Assembly (NCBI RefSeq): GCF_001598555.1
Contig: NZ_BCZE01000014.1
Coordinates: 1 to 53,901 of the forward strand
DNA from: Novosphingobium rosa NBRC 15208
GTDB lineage: Bacteria; Pseudomonadota; Alphaproteobacteria; Sphingomonadales; Sphingomonadaceae
Reading direction: 5' to 3'
DNA: 53,901 bases
Part shown: in pieces, positions 1-9,800 of the stretch
How the letters are laid out: every line of letters begins with the position of its first letter
How positions within the stretch are numbered: position 1 is the stretch's first letter
Position numbers and translations under genes: made by a program
Notes under the pieces: model-generated
What the model was told of the DNA's origin: nothing
The model's database searches: none
The model's input: the letters and a program-made list of their open reading frames with translations, nothing else

Positions 1-1683
1 CCCGCCGATGTGGCGGCGCAGGCTTCGGCGCAGGGCCAGCCTATCGAGCGGGTGGTGGCCTCCACCATCAACGGTCAGCGCCGGACCCTGCGCGTTTCCG
101 ACCTGCCGCTGGGTGGGGAGGGCGTGGCCGGATACGCCATCGACATCGAGGATATGGAGGAGCTGAGCCGCACCCTGCGCGCCTTCCGCGAGGCGCAGCG
201 CTCGCTGCTCGATCTGCTGTCCTCCGGCGTGGCGCAGTTCGATTCGGTGCGCCAGCTGGTCTTTGCCAACCAGCCCTTCCAGCGCCTGTTCGGCTTGCAC
301 AGCGCCGATATGCAGGGCGGTCTGGGCTTCGAGCGCTGGCTCGATGTCGCCCGCGACATGGGCCGCGTGCCCGAAGCGCGTGACTATCCCGCGTGGCGCC
401 GCGACCATGTCGGCTGGTTCGCCCAGAACGCTGCTCAGGATGAGGCGTGGCCGCTTTCGGATGGCACCCATCTGCGCATCGCCGCCCAGCCCATGCCCGA
501 TGGCGGCCTGCTGCTGATCGCCGAGGATCGCACCGAAACGCTGCGCATCTCGGCCATGCGCGACACGCTGCTGCGCACCCGCACCGCCACCTTCGACAGC
601 CTGTTCGAGGCCGTGGCCGTCTTTGCCCCAGATGGCCGGATGCAGATCTGGAACCGCCGCTTCGCCGCCGCCTGGGGGCTGGAGGGCGATTTCCTCGATG
701 ACCATCCGCATATTTCGGTGTTGCTCGACCATGTCGGCGCGATGCTGACGCAGCCGGGGCAGGCGCGCGCTCTGGGCGATTGCGTGCGCGCCGCCACGCT
801 GGAACGGCGCGAGACCGGCGGGCGGGTGGCGCTGCTCGATGGGCGCACGCTGGAATATGCCGGCATGCCGCTGCCCGATGGCAATGGCCTGCTGATCGCT
901 CTCGACATCACCGATTCGCAAAAGGCCGAGGATGCGCTGCGCGAACGCAACGCCGCGCTGGTCGAGGCCGATCACCTGAAAACCCGCTTCCTCGCCAATA
1001 TGAGCTATGAATTCCGCACGCCTTTGACGTCCATCGGCGGATTTGCCGAGATGCTGCAGATGGGCCTCGGCGGCGATCTCTCGGACAGCGGGCGCGAGTA
1101 TGTCGAGGCCATCCTCACCTCGGTCACCCGCCTGTCGGGCCAGATCGAAACCGTGCTGGACCTCTCGCAAAGCGAGGCGGGCATGCTGCCGCTGGCGCGC
1201 GAAAGCGTTGATATTCTGCCCTTCCTCACTGCTCTGGTGAAGGAGCGTGAGGCACGCATCGAGGAAGGCCATATTGCGCTGAACCTGCGCGGCAACAGCG
1301 GGGCAGGGCGCATTCCTGCCGATCCGCGCCGTCTGGGCCGCGCGCTGGGCCATCTGGTGGACAATGCCATTGCCGCAACGCATGGGAAGCCGGGCGGCGG
1401 CCAGATTCTGATCGATCTCGCCCGCCACCGCGTCGGCGGCCATGAGGTGCTGCGCATCGCCATCAGCGACGATGGCGCGGGCATGGACGCCGCTAGCCTC
1501 GCCCGCGCGCTGGGCGGCCTGCGCATGGGGCCCGATGGTACAGCCATCGAGCGCCGTCAGGGCCTCGGCCTGCCGTTGGCCCGCCAGCTGATCGAGGCGC
1601 ATGGTGGCACGCTGGAACTCACCAGCCAGCCGGGCAAGGGCACCATCGCCTTGGTCGACCTGCCGATGGAGGCGCAGGTATGA
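1..1683 (+). CDS. divL: DivL-like PAS-domain pseudokinase (5' partial)
   Basis: The frame is open from the first base, so the N-terminus lies outside the window. What remains holds PAS-like segments, a HisKA-type dimerisation helix and a complete HATPase_c domain: N-box around LVDNAIAA, G1 box DDGAGMD, G2 box GLGLPLARQLIEAHGG. In the H-box the sequence reads NMSYEFRTPLTSI: the codon at 1006-1008 is TAT (Tyr) where histidine kinases carry the phosphorylated His. A Tyr at this site is the hallmark of Caulobacter DivL (Tyr550), an essential cell-cycle regulator acting with DivK and CckA at the cell pole. The downstream order (tsaE, amgK, murU, addB, addA, trxA) is, as I recall, also the divL neighbourhood in Caulobacter. 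I infer a DivL orthologue working as a DivK sensor rather than a kinase. The last codon overlaps the tsaE start. Confidence 0.85.
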   Translation, partial: PADVAAQASAQGQPIERVVASTINGQRRTLRVSDLPLGGEGVAGYAIDIEDMEELSRTLRAFREAQRSLLDLLSSGVAQFDSVRQLVFANQPFQRLFGLHSADMQGGLGFERWLDVARDMGRVPEARDYPAWRRDHVGWFAQNAAQDEAWPLSDGTHLRIAAQPMPDGGLLLIAEDRTETLRISAMRDTLLRTRTATFDSLFEAVAVFAPDGRMQIWNRRFAAAWGLEGDFLDDHPHISVLLDHVGAMLTQPGQARALGDCVRAATLERRETGGRVALLDGRTLEYAGMPLPDGNGLLIALDITDSQKAEDALRERNAALVEADHLKTRFLANMSYEFRTPLTSIGGFAEMLQMGLGGDLSDSGREYVEAILTSVTRLSGQIETVLDLSQSEAGMLPLARESVDILPFLTALVKEREARIEEGHIALNLRGNSGAGRIPADPRRLGRALGHLVDNAIAATHGKPGGGQILIDLARHRVGGHEVLRIAISDDGAGMDAASLARALGGLRMGPDGTAIERRQGLGLPLARQLIEAHGGTLELTSQPGKGTIALVDLPMEAQV

Positions 1684-2138
1684 CTGGGGCCATGACCACC
1701 ATCGACCTGCCCGATACGCAAGCCACCGAAGCGCTCGGCCAACGCATCGCCGCCCTGCTGGAACCCGGCGATGTGGTTGCCCTCACCGGCGGTCTCGGCG
1801 CTGGAAAAACCACGCTGGCCCGCGCGATCCTTGCCGCTCTAGGCCATGAGGGCGAGGTGCCGTCACCCACTTTCACCATCGTGGAAACCTATGATCCGCC
1901 CGCCACGCGCCTGCCGGTGGTCCATGCCGATTTCTACCGCCTCAACGGTCCCGCCGAGGCCGAGGAGATCGGCCTCGACGATTATCGCTACAATGCCGCG
2001 CTGATCGCCGAATGGCCCGATCATGCCGGTGGCTTCGCGCATGAACCCGCCTGCCTCTCGATTGATCTGGAGGTTGGGGATGGCACGCGCAGGGCCCTTG
2101 TTCGCCCCGGCACCGATTGGCTAAGGCGCTGGGCATGA
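1680..2138 (+). CDS. tsaE: tRNA t6A biosynthesis ATPase TsaE
   Basis: This 152-residue protein has the TsaE layout: a P-loop at residues 37-45 (GGLGAGKTT), then SPTFTIVETYD and HADFYRL, typical of the family. TsaE is a cytoplasmic ATPase that works with TsaB and TsaD to make N6-threonylcarbamoyladenosine on ANN-decoding tRNAs. The ATG at 1680 overlaps the divL stop by four bases (ATGA). A second in-frame ATG at 1692 gives a protein starting MTTIDL and is an equally possible start. Its stop overlaps the next start in the same way, so it is almost certainly translated from a polycistronic message. Confidence 0.93.
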   Translation: MTGAMTTIDLPDTQATEALGQRIAALLEPGDVVALTGGLGAGKTTLARAILAALGHEGEVPSPTFTIVETYDPPATRLPVVHADFYRLNGPAEAEEIGLDDYRYNAALIAEWPDHAGGFAHEPACLSIDLEVGDGTRRALVRPGTDWLRRWA

Positions 2139-3124
2139 GCACGATTCTGCCCGATGGTCTGGAACCCTTTATCGCCGCTGCCGGTTGGGGCGGCGCGCAT
2201 GTCTCGCCCTTGCCGGGCGATGCCTCGTTCCGCCGCTATTTCCGCCTTAATTTGGCCGGGCAGCGCGCCATGCTGATGCATGCGCCGCCCCCGCATGAGG
2301 ATCCGGCGCCCTTCCTGGCCGTGGCCCACTGGCTGGAAAACAACGGCCTGCGCGCCCCCCATATCCTCGCCGAGGACGCGCAAAAGGGCTGGGTGCTGCT
2401 GGAGGATTTCGGCGATCACCGCATGCGCGACTGGCTGGACATTCATCCCGGCGACGAAACCGCGATCTATCAGGCGGCGATGGCGCCGCTGGTGGCGCTG
2501 GGCCGTCTGCCTGCCGGGCCGTTCCCGCCCTATGATATGGCGGTCTATCTGCGCGAAGTGGGCCTGCTGACCGAATGGTATGCGCCCGCCGCTAAGCTGA
2601 CGGTCGATGTGTCCGGCTATGTTGCCGCATGGGAAGACGTGCTGGCCCCGCTGATCGAACTGCAGGGAGAAGGCATCACCGTGCTGCGCGATTATCATGC
2701 CGAGAACATCATGCTGCTCGAAGGCGGGTTGACTGCGCAGGGCCTGCTCGATTTTCAGGACGCGCTGGCGGGCCATCCGGCCTATGATCTGGTCAGCCTG
2801 CTGCAGGACGCACGCCGCGACGTCTCGCTGGAGACGGAAGCTGCCACCCTCGACCATTATCTGGCTCTCACCGGCCATGAGCGCGAGCCGTTTCTGGCCG
2901 ATTACGCCGTGCTGGGAGCGCAGCGCAACGCCAAGATCGTGGGCATTTTCGTGCGCCTGTGGCAGCGCGACGGCAAGCCGCGCTACCTCTCGCTGATCCC
3001 GCGCATCTGGGCCTGGCTGGAGCGTGATCTCAAGCACCCCGCGCTGGCCCCCGTGGCCGCATGGTTCGACGCCAACATCCCCGCAGACCTGCGCAACGCA
3101 GGCGGCGGGAGCCTCGGCGCATGA
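2135..3124 (+). CDS. amgK: N-acetylmuramate/N-acetylglucosamine kinase (AmgK, APH fold)
   Basis: The 329-residue product has the aminoglycoside-phosphotransferase fold: GDASFRRYFRL near the N-terminus, a Brenner-type catalytic loop LRDYHAENIM, and the metal-binding LLDFQDA that stands for DFG. The gene directly after it is a sugar-1-phosphate nucleotidyltransferase. That pair is the signature of AmgK-MurU, the cell-wall recycling shortcut that turns MurNAc into UDP-MurNAc and bypasses fosfomycin-sensitive MurA. I chose the ATG at 2135 because it overlaps the tsaE stop (ATGA); a TTG at 2117 would add six residues. Substrate specificity is inferred from the pair and from family resemblance. Confidence 0.88.
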   Translation: MSTILPDGLEPFIAAAGWGGAHVSPLPGDASFRRYFRLNLAGQRAMLMHAPPPHEDPAPFLAVAHWLENNGLRAPHILAEDAQKGWVLLEDFGDHRMRDWLDIHPGDETAIYQAAMAPLVALGRLPAGPFPPYDMAVYLREVGLLTEWYAPAAKLTVDVSGYVAAWEDVLAPLIELQGEGITVLRDYHAENIMLLEGGLTAQGLLDFQDALAGHPAYDLVSLLQDARRDVSLETEAATLDHYLALTGHEREPFLADYAVLGAQRNAKIVGIFVRLWQRDGKPRYLSLIPRIWAWLERDLKHPALAPVAAWFDANIPADLRNAGGGSLGA

Positions 3125-3849
3125 ACAAGCCTCTTCTCGCCAGTGACACCGCCATGGTGCTGGCCGCCGGCATCGGCAAGCGCATGCGCCCGCTGACCGC
3201 CACCCGCCCCAAGCCGATGGTCAAGGTTCTGGGCAAACCGCTGATCGACCATGCGCTTGATCGGTTGGCCGATGCCGGGATCACCAAAGCCGTCGTCAAC
3301 GCCCATTATCTGGCCGACCAGCTGGAAGCCCATCTCTCGCACCGCAAGATGCCGGTGGTGAGCATGTCGGATGAACGCGGCGGCCTGCTGGAAACCGGCG
3401 GCGGCATGGTGAAGGCGATGAAGGCGGGCCTGCTGCCCGATCCCTTCTTCGCCCTCAACAGCGACAACATCTGGCTCGACGGGCCGATCAATGCCTTTGC
3501 CGAACTCAGCAATGTCTGGGATGCGGATAAGATGGACGCGCTGGTGCTGGTGGTGCGCCATCCGGTTGCCCATAATTATCAGGGCATTGGCGATTTCCAT
3601 CTCGATGCGCTGGGCCGCGTCAGCCGCCGCACCCATGGCCGCGTGGCGCCCTATATCTATTCGGGCATCCAACTGGTCTCGCATCGCCTGCTGCGCGACG
3701 CGCCCGAGGGCGGTTTTTCCACCAATGTGCTGTGGAACCGCGCCATCGCCGAGGGCCGTCTCTTCGGCCACGTCCATACCGGCGAATGGATCGAGGTGGG
3801 CGAACCGGCCCATATCGCCCCGGCCGAGGCCCTGCTGACCCGCATGTGA
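3121..3849 (+). CDS. murU: N-acetylmuramate 1-phosphate uridylyltransferase (MurU)
   Basis: This is a 242-residue nucleotidyltransferase. The N-terminal nucleotide-binding signature runs from AMVLAAGIGKRMRPLT through RPKPMVKVLGKPL (about residues 11-40), and the acidic metal site FFALNSDNIWLDG follows near residue 105. MurU transfers UMP to MurNAc-1-phosphate made by AmgK. It lacks the C-terminal acyltransferase domain of GlmU, which fits the short MurU form. The ATG at 3121 overlaps the amgK stop; an upstream ATG at 3061 in this frame would place the start deep inside amgK and add 20 Arg/Pro-rich residues, so I rejected it. The stop overlaps the addB start by one base (TGATG). Confidence 0.88.
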   Translation: MNKPLLASDTAMVLAAGIGKRMRPLTATRPKPMVKVLGKPLIDHALDRLADAGITKAVVNAHYLADQLEAHLSHRKMPVVSMSDERGGLLETGGGMVKAMKAGLLPDPFFALNSDNIWLDGPINAFAELSNVWDADKMDALVLVVRHPVAHNYQGIGDFHLDALGRVSRRTHGRVAPYIYSGIQLVSHRLLRDAPEGGFSTNVLWNRAIAEGRLFGHVHTGEWIEVGEPAHIAPAEALLTRM

Positions 3850-6800
3850 TGGCGGTGGTCGGCAAGCCCAACCTCTGGTCCATTCCTGCCCATCGCGGTT
3901 TTGCCGATGCTCTGGTGGCGGGGCTGCTGCCGCGTTACAGCGGCGATCCGCTGGGTCTGGCGCGGCTGACGCTGCTGCTGCCCAGCCAGCGCGCGATCCG
4001 CTCTGTCACGGAAGCCTTCGTGCGCGCGCTGGGTGAGCAGGATGCCTTGGGCGGCCTGCTGCTGCCGCGCATGGTGGTGCTGGGCGACCTCGATCTGGAT
4101 GAGGCCCTGGGCGCCTTGCTCGATCCGCTGGACGGCCCCGATGTGCCGCCCGCCGCCGATCCCACCGCGCGCTGGCTGCGTCTGGCGGCTTTGATCCGCA
4201 CCATCGAGGGCGATGAGGCTCCCAAGGGCGCCGCCCTGCTGCGCCGCGCCTGGGAGGCCGGGCAGACGATGGATCGTCTAGCGGTGGAGGGCATCGCGCC
4301 CGAAACACTGCTTTCGGATGAGATTGTGGGGCTTGTCGGCGAGCAGGCCGCGCATTGGCAGGACAGCACGCGAGGCTTCCTCAAGCTGATGGCCCACTGG
4401 CGCGCCGAGCTACAGGCGCAAGGCCGCGTCGATCCGCCCACGCGGCGCAATCTGCTGTTTGCCCATGCGGCGCAGGCGTGGAAGGCTTCTCCGCCCAAAA
4501 ATCCCATTCTGGCGGCGGGCGTGACCAGCGCCTCGCCCGCTCTGGCCGATCTGCTGCGGGTGGTGAGCGAATTGCCCGAAGGCGGCGTGGTGTTGCCTGA
4601 CCTCGATCTGACGCTCGACGATGCGGTGTGGGATGAGTTGGGGCAGGCGGGCCATCCGGAGGAACCCGGAGGGCCGCCTTTCGGGCGCTCGGACGCTGCC
4701 ACCCATCCGCAATATCACCTCAAACTGCTGCTCAACCGCATGGGGGTGGCGCGGGGCGAGGTGCAGTTGTGGCAGCGCTCTGGCCCGGCTTCGGCGCCGC
4801 CAGAGCGGGCGCGGGCGATCTCCAACCTGTTTCTGCCACCTCAGGCTTCGGCGCGCTGGGTCGATCTGCCCGAGAAGCAGCGTCGCCTTGCCAATGTCCG
4901 CCTGATGGAAAGCGGCCACCCCGGCGAGGAAGCCCAGGCCATCGCCCTCCTGATGCGCGAGGCTTTGGAAATCCCCGAAAAGCGCGTGGCTCTGGTGACG
5001 CCGGACCGCGCTCTGGCCGGGCGCGTGGTAGCGCATCTGGCGCGCTGGGGCATTGGCGCGGACGATTCGGGTGGTCAGCCGCTGTCGCAGACGCTGGCGG
5101 GCCGCTTCCTGCTGCTGCTGGCCGAAGTGGCGGGCGAGCAGGCGACGCCCGTGCCGCTTATCGCGTTGTTGGGCCATCCGCTGGTGAAAGCCGGCGAAAC
5201 GCGCCCACGCTGGCTGGAAAGCGTGCGTGCGCTCGATCTGCTGCTGCGTGGGCCGCGCCCCGATGCCGGGCTGGAACCCATTGCGGGCGTGATCGAGAAC
5301 AAGGCCTCACCCCGCCGCAAGCCGGGCCTGAACGCTTGGTGGGGCGAGGCCGCTGCCATGCTCTGGCCCCTGATGGAGGCTGCGCGGGCCGAGGCCCTGC
5401 CGCTCTCCACCCTGCTCGATGCGCTGGTCACCTGCGGCGAGGCCCTGTGCGGCCAAGGCCTGTGGGGCGAGGCGGATGGACGCGCTCTGGCCTCTTTCGT
5501 GGAAGGGCTGCGCAACGCCAGCGATGGTACGGATCTGCCAATTCCGCCGCGCGATCTACCCGCCGTGCTGCGCGATGCGATGGACCGCATATCCGTCCGC
5601 CCGGCATGGGGCGGCCACCCCCGCGTGGCGATCTACGGCCTGCTGGAAGCCCGCATGGGCCGCGCCGATCTGGTGATCTGCGGCGGCCTGACCGAGGGCG
5701 TCTGGCCCGGCTCGCCCAAGCCCGACCCACTGCTGCCGCCCGCCGTTTTGCGCCAGCTTGGCGTGCCGGGCGCCGATTTCCGCATCGGCCTTGCCGCGCA
5801 TGACCTTGCGGCCTGCCTCGGCGCGCCCGAGGTGGTGCTGAGCTGGGCGCGGCGTGACGAGGGCGCTCCGGTGATCCCCAGCCGCTTTGTGCTGCGCGTG
5901 ATGGCCATGCTGGGCGAGAAGCTGGCCAAGGATCACCGCGAAACGCGCATTCCTGCCTGGGCCGGGGGGCTGGATGTGGGCCGCAAGGTGCCGCCGCATC
6001 CGCGCCCCCAACCCATGCCTTCGCGTGAGCAGCGGCTGGTCGATATTGCGGTGACGGCGCTCGACCGGCTGCGCGCAGATCCTTACCAGTTCTATGCGCA
6101 GGCCATTCTGGGGCTGCGCTCGATCGACGCGCTCGATGCCCAGCCCAGCCCGGCGTGGCGCGGCACGGCGGTGCATGACATTCTGGATGCCTGGCACAAG
6201 GCTGGAGCTGTGCCGGGTACGCTGGCGGCCACAGCGGGCGTGGTGCTGGATTCGATGCAGGCTCATCCGCTGGAGCGCAGCCTGTGGCGCCCGCGTCTGG
6301 TCGCCGCGCTGGAATGGATCGACAGCGAGGTGACCGCGCTGGTGGCGGAAGGCCGCCGCGTGATCGCCACCGAGATCAAGGGCGAGATGAAGGTCGATGG
6401 CATCCGCATCCATGGCCGCGCCGACCGCATCGACCGCAACCCCGATGGTTCTCTGGCGGTGGTGGATTACAAGACCGGCGCGCCGCCCAGCGGCAAGCAG
6501 GTGCAGGCGGGCTTTGCGCTGCAATTGGGGCTGATCGGCATGATCGCCGGGGATGGCGGTTTTGCGGGTGCGGAGGGCGAGGCCACGCGCTTCGAATATT
6601 GGTCGATGACGCGCCGCAGAAAGGGCGAGCCCGGTTTCGGCTGGCGCGATGAGCCTATTCTGGAAAAGCCCAAGCGCAGCGGCATCCCGCGCGAGGAATT
6701 TTTGCCCAAAACAGAAGAGTTTTTGCGTGAGGCCATCGCCCGCTGGCTGCTGGGCAGCGAGCCTTTCACCGCGCGGCTCAATCCCGATATCGCCGGCTAC

Positions 6801-6872
6801 AATGATTACGACCAGCTGATGCGTCTGGATGAATGGCTCGGCCTGCTGGGCGATGAGGAGCCGAACGCATGA
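3849..6872 (+). CDS. addB: Double-strand break repair protein AddB (alphaproteobacterial type)
   Basis: AddB is the nuclease-bearing partner of the AddAB helicase-nuclease, which resects double-strand breaks for RecA loading. The 1007-residue chain has an N-terminal inactivated helicase-like region beginning PNLWSIPAHRGFADALV and a C-terminal PD-(D/E)XK nuclease: AWRGTAVHDIL near residue 769, RADRID, then VVDYKTGAPPSGKQ near 871. The Cys residues that bracket this domain as an iron-sulphur staple in Bacillus AddB are not visible; the equivalent segment reads RADPYQFYAQ. The start at 3849 overlaps the murU stop. A longer frame from 3732 would run through murU and give a basic, unlikely N-terminus. 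addA follows with a four-base overlap. Confidence 0.93.
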   Translation: MAVVGKPNLWSIPAHRGFADALVAGLLPRYSGDPLGLARLTLLLPSQRAIRSVTEAFVRALGEQDALGGLLLPRMVVLGDLDLDEALGALLDPLDGPDVPPAADPTARWLRLAALIRTIEGDEAPKGAALLRRAWEAGQTMDRLAVEGIAPETLLSDEIVGLVGEQAAHWQDSTRGFLKLMAHWRAELQAQGRVDPPTRRNLLFAHAAQAWKASPPKNPILAAGVTSASPALADLLRVVSELPEGGVVLPDLDLTLDDAVWDELGQAGHPEEPGGPPFGRSDAATHPQYHLKLLLNRMGVARGEVQLWQRSGPASAPPERARAISNLFLPPQASARWVDLPEKQRRLANVRLMESGHPGEEAQAIALLMREALEIPEKRVALVTPDRALAGRVVAHLARWGIGADDSGGQPLSQTLAGRFLLLLAEVAGEQATPVPLIALLGHPLVKAGETRPRWLESVRALDLLLRGPRPDAGLEPIAGVIENKASPRRKPGLNAWWGEAAAMLWPLMEAARAEALPLSTLLDALVTCGEALCGQGLWGEADGRALASFVEGLRNASDGTDLPIPPRDLPAVLRDAMDRISVRPAWGGHPRVAIYGLLEARMGRADLVICGGLTEGVWPGSPKPDPLLPPAVLRQLGVPGADFRIGLAAHDLAACLGAPEVVLSWARRDEGAPVIPSRFVLRVMAMLGEKLAKDHRETRIPAWAGGLDVGRKVPPHPRPQPMPSREQRLVDIAVTALDRLRADPYQFYAQAILGLRSIDALDAQPSPAWRGTAVHDILDAWHKAGAVPGTLAATAGVVLDSMQAHPLERSLWRPRLVAALEWIDSEVTALVAEGRRVIATEIKGEMKVDGIRIHGRADRIDRNPDGSLAVVDYKTGAPPSGKQVQAGFALQLGLIGMIAGDGGFAGAEGEATRFEYWSMTRRRKGEPGFGWRDEPILEKPKRSGIPREEFLPKTEEFLREAIARWLLGSEPFTARLNPDIAGYNDYDQLMRLDEWLGLLGDEEPNA

Positions 6873-9800
6873 GCGAACCTGCCATCCACCCGCTGTTCGG
6901 CAATCAGGCGCTGGCGGTCAATCCGGCGCAGACGGTGTGGCTTTCGGCCAGCGCGGGCACGGGCAAGACCCAGGTGCTCTCGGCGCGCGTGCTGCGCCTG
7001 CTGCTGGAAAGCGATGTGCGGCCAGAGCAGATCCTGTGCCTCACCTTTACCAAGGCGGGCGCCACCGAAATGGCCGCGCGCATCAATGAAACGCTGGCGC
7101 GCTGGGTGAGGGCCGAGCCCGCAAGGCTGGCGCTGGAACTGCAGGCCATCGGCGCCGACATTGGCCCGGAAACGCAGGGCCGGGCGCGCACGCTGTTTGC
7201 CGCCGTGCTCGATTGCCCCGGCGGGGGCTTGCGCATCGATACGATCCACGCCTTCTCGCAATGGCTGCTGGCGGCTTTCCCGCAAGAGGCGGGCCTCACC
7301 CCCGGCACGCGGCCCATGGAGGAGCAGGAGACGGTGCTGCTCAGCCGTCAGGTGCTGGCCGATCTGCTGCTCGATGCGGAGAATGGCGGGGATGAGGCCT
7401 TGTCCGTCGCCTTGTCCGATTTGTCGCTGCGGATGGGCGGGGATGCGGCGCTGCGCTGGCTGATGGATTGCGCTCGGGCGCGCGATCTGTGGATCGGGCC
7501 GGGGGCATGGATGCCGCCTCTGGATGCGCGCGTGCGGCAACTGCTGGGTCTGCCCGCCGACGCAGATGACGCGCTGGTGGCGGCGTTATGCGCCGACGAT
7601 GCCTTCGATGTGCGATCTTTGCGCGCCGCGATGATCGCCAACCAGCAATGGAAGGGCAAGACCGGCGAGAAAAACGCCAACACCATCGGCGACTGGTTGA
7701 CCGCTGATGAAGCAGGCCGCGCCGTGCGGATCGACGATCTGTGGGGTGTGTTTTTCACCCAGAAGGGCGAACCGCGCGCCAGCGCCAGCCTCGACAAGAT
7801 CGACCCCGATTACCCCGCCCATGTGCTGCGCGTGGGCGAAGGCATCGCCAGGGTGCGAGAGGCCGCCGCGCTGGTCGCCCTGGCCGAATGGCTCACCCCG
7901 GCGCTGGCTCTGGGCCGCGCTTATGCCCTGGCCTGGGACGGTGCCAAGGCCCGCGAGGGCCTGATCGATTTCGATGACCAGATCCGCAGCGCGGCGGCTC
8001 TGCTGGCCCGCGCCGATATGGCCGACTGGATCCGCTATAAGATGGACCGCCGTTTCGACCATCTGCTGGTCGATGAGGCGCAGGACACCAATGCCGCGCA
8101 ATGGCGCATCATCGACGCGCTGACCGAAGAATTCTTCGCGGGAGAAGGCGCCAAGCCCGACAAGGCGCGCACGCTGTTCGTGGTGGGCGATTACAAGCAG
8201 GCGATCTTCGGCTTTCAGGGCACCAGCCCGGAAAACTTCGAGGAAGCGCGGGGTCGGGTGAAGCGCCGTATGCTGGGCGCGGCGGACAATGCCGAAGCTT
8301 TGCGTGATGGCCCCGAACCATCCCGCCTGACCGAACTGGGGCTGGAGCAATCCTTCCGCACCGCCGGCGCCGTGCTGGATTTTGTCGACCGCGCGATCGA
8401 GCATGTCGGCCATGCCGCCTTTGGCTTGGGCAGTGCGCCGGAAAAGCACAAGGGACAGGCCCGGCCTGGCCTGGTGACGCTGTGGCGCCCGGTCGGCCAG
8501 ACCAGCGAAGACGATGTAGAGGGCGAAGAGGATGAGGGCGGCGAAGGCTGGCTCTCCCGTCCCGAGCGCGAGATGGCCGAGCGGATTGCCCGTCAGGTCA
8601 AGGACTGGCTGGATTCTCCGGGCGGCTTTCCGCTGGTGAAGGGCAAGGAACCGCGCCGCGCCCATGCCGGAGACGTGATGGTGCTGGTGCGCAAGCGCGG
8701 CGCTCTGGCGGCGCTGATCGTGGCGCGGCTGCATGCGGCGGGCGTGCCGGTGGCGGGCGTGGACCGCCTGCGTCTGGGCGCTCCCTTGGCGGTGAAGGAT
8801 CTGGTGGCGGCGCTGCGCTTTGCCGCCCAGCCGCTCGACGATCTCAATCTGGCCAATCTGCTGGTGTCGCCGCTGGTCGGCTGGTCGCAGGAGCAGCTGC
8901 TGGCCCATGGCTACCGCGCCAAGGGCGTCCATCTGTGGGACCATCTGCGCGCCGCCACCGATGCCGAGCCGCGTGCTGTGCTGGCGCACTTGCTGGAACT
9001 GCTGGGCAAGGCGGAAATCCGCCCGGTGCAGGCGGTGTTGCACTGGATGCTGGTGGGCCCGTGGCAGGGGCGCAAGCGGCTGGTCGCCCGGCTGGGGCAT
9101 GAGGCCAATGATCCCATCGATGAACTCATCAATGCCGCCCATGCCTATGCCGCCAGTTCCACGCCTAGCCTTGTGGGCTTCCTTAACTGGTTCGAGGCGG
9201 GCGATGGTGAGCTGAAGCGCGAGGCGGGCCGCGCCGATGGCCTTGTCCGCGTGATGACGGTGCATGGCTCGAAGGGGCTGCAGGCGCCCATCGTGATCCT
9301 GGCCGACGCCACCGGCAATCCCGAGGCGGGGCGCGGCGGCGCTCTATCCCTGACCGATCCGATGAGCCTGATCGGCAGCGATGAACCGCGCCGCGTGCCC
9401 ATGCCGCCTTTGTCGCGCGAGGAGCGGCTGGGCCGTCTGGCGCAAGCCGCCGAAGTCGCCGCCAAGGCCGAGGGCGAGGAACATTGGCGTCTGCTCTACG
9501 TCGCCATGACCCGCGCCGAGGAAGCGCTGTTTATCGGTGGCGCGCTGGGCAAGCGTGACAAGGTGCCAGCGCCCGCCAGCTGGTATGCGCGCCTTGCCGA
9601 ACTGTTCCCTGCAGACGCCTGGCAGGACGATACCATCTGGGGCGCCAGCGCCAGCCATGGTGGCATGCCGCCCAGTCCGGTTTGGCAGGCTGAAACCCGC
9701 AGTTTCGATATGGGCGAGGCGCTGCCCGGCTGGGCCTCACGCACCGCGCCCGATGAACCGACGCCGCCGCGTCCGCTGGCGCCTTCCGCGCTGGGCGAGG

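Noticed and set aside
5556..9265. Long minus-strand frames opposite addB and addA
   Set aside because: Low-complexity Gln/His/Arg composition and no start context; they are shadows of the helicase-nuclease genes.
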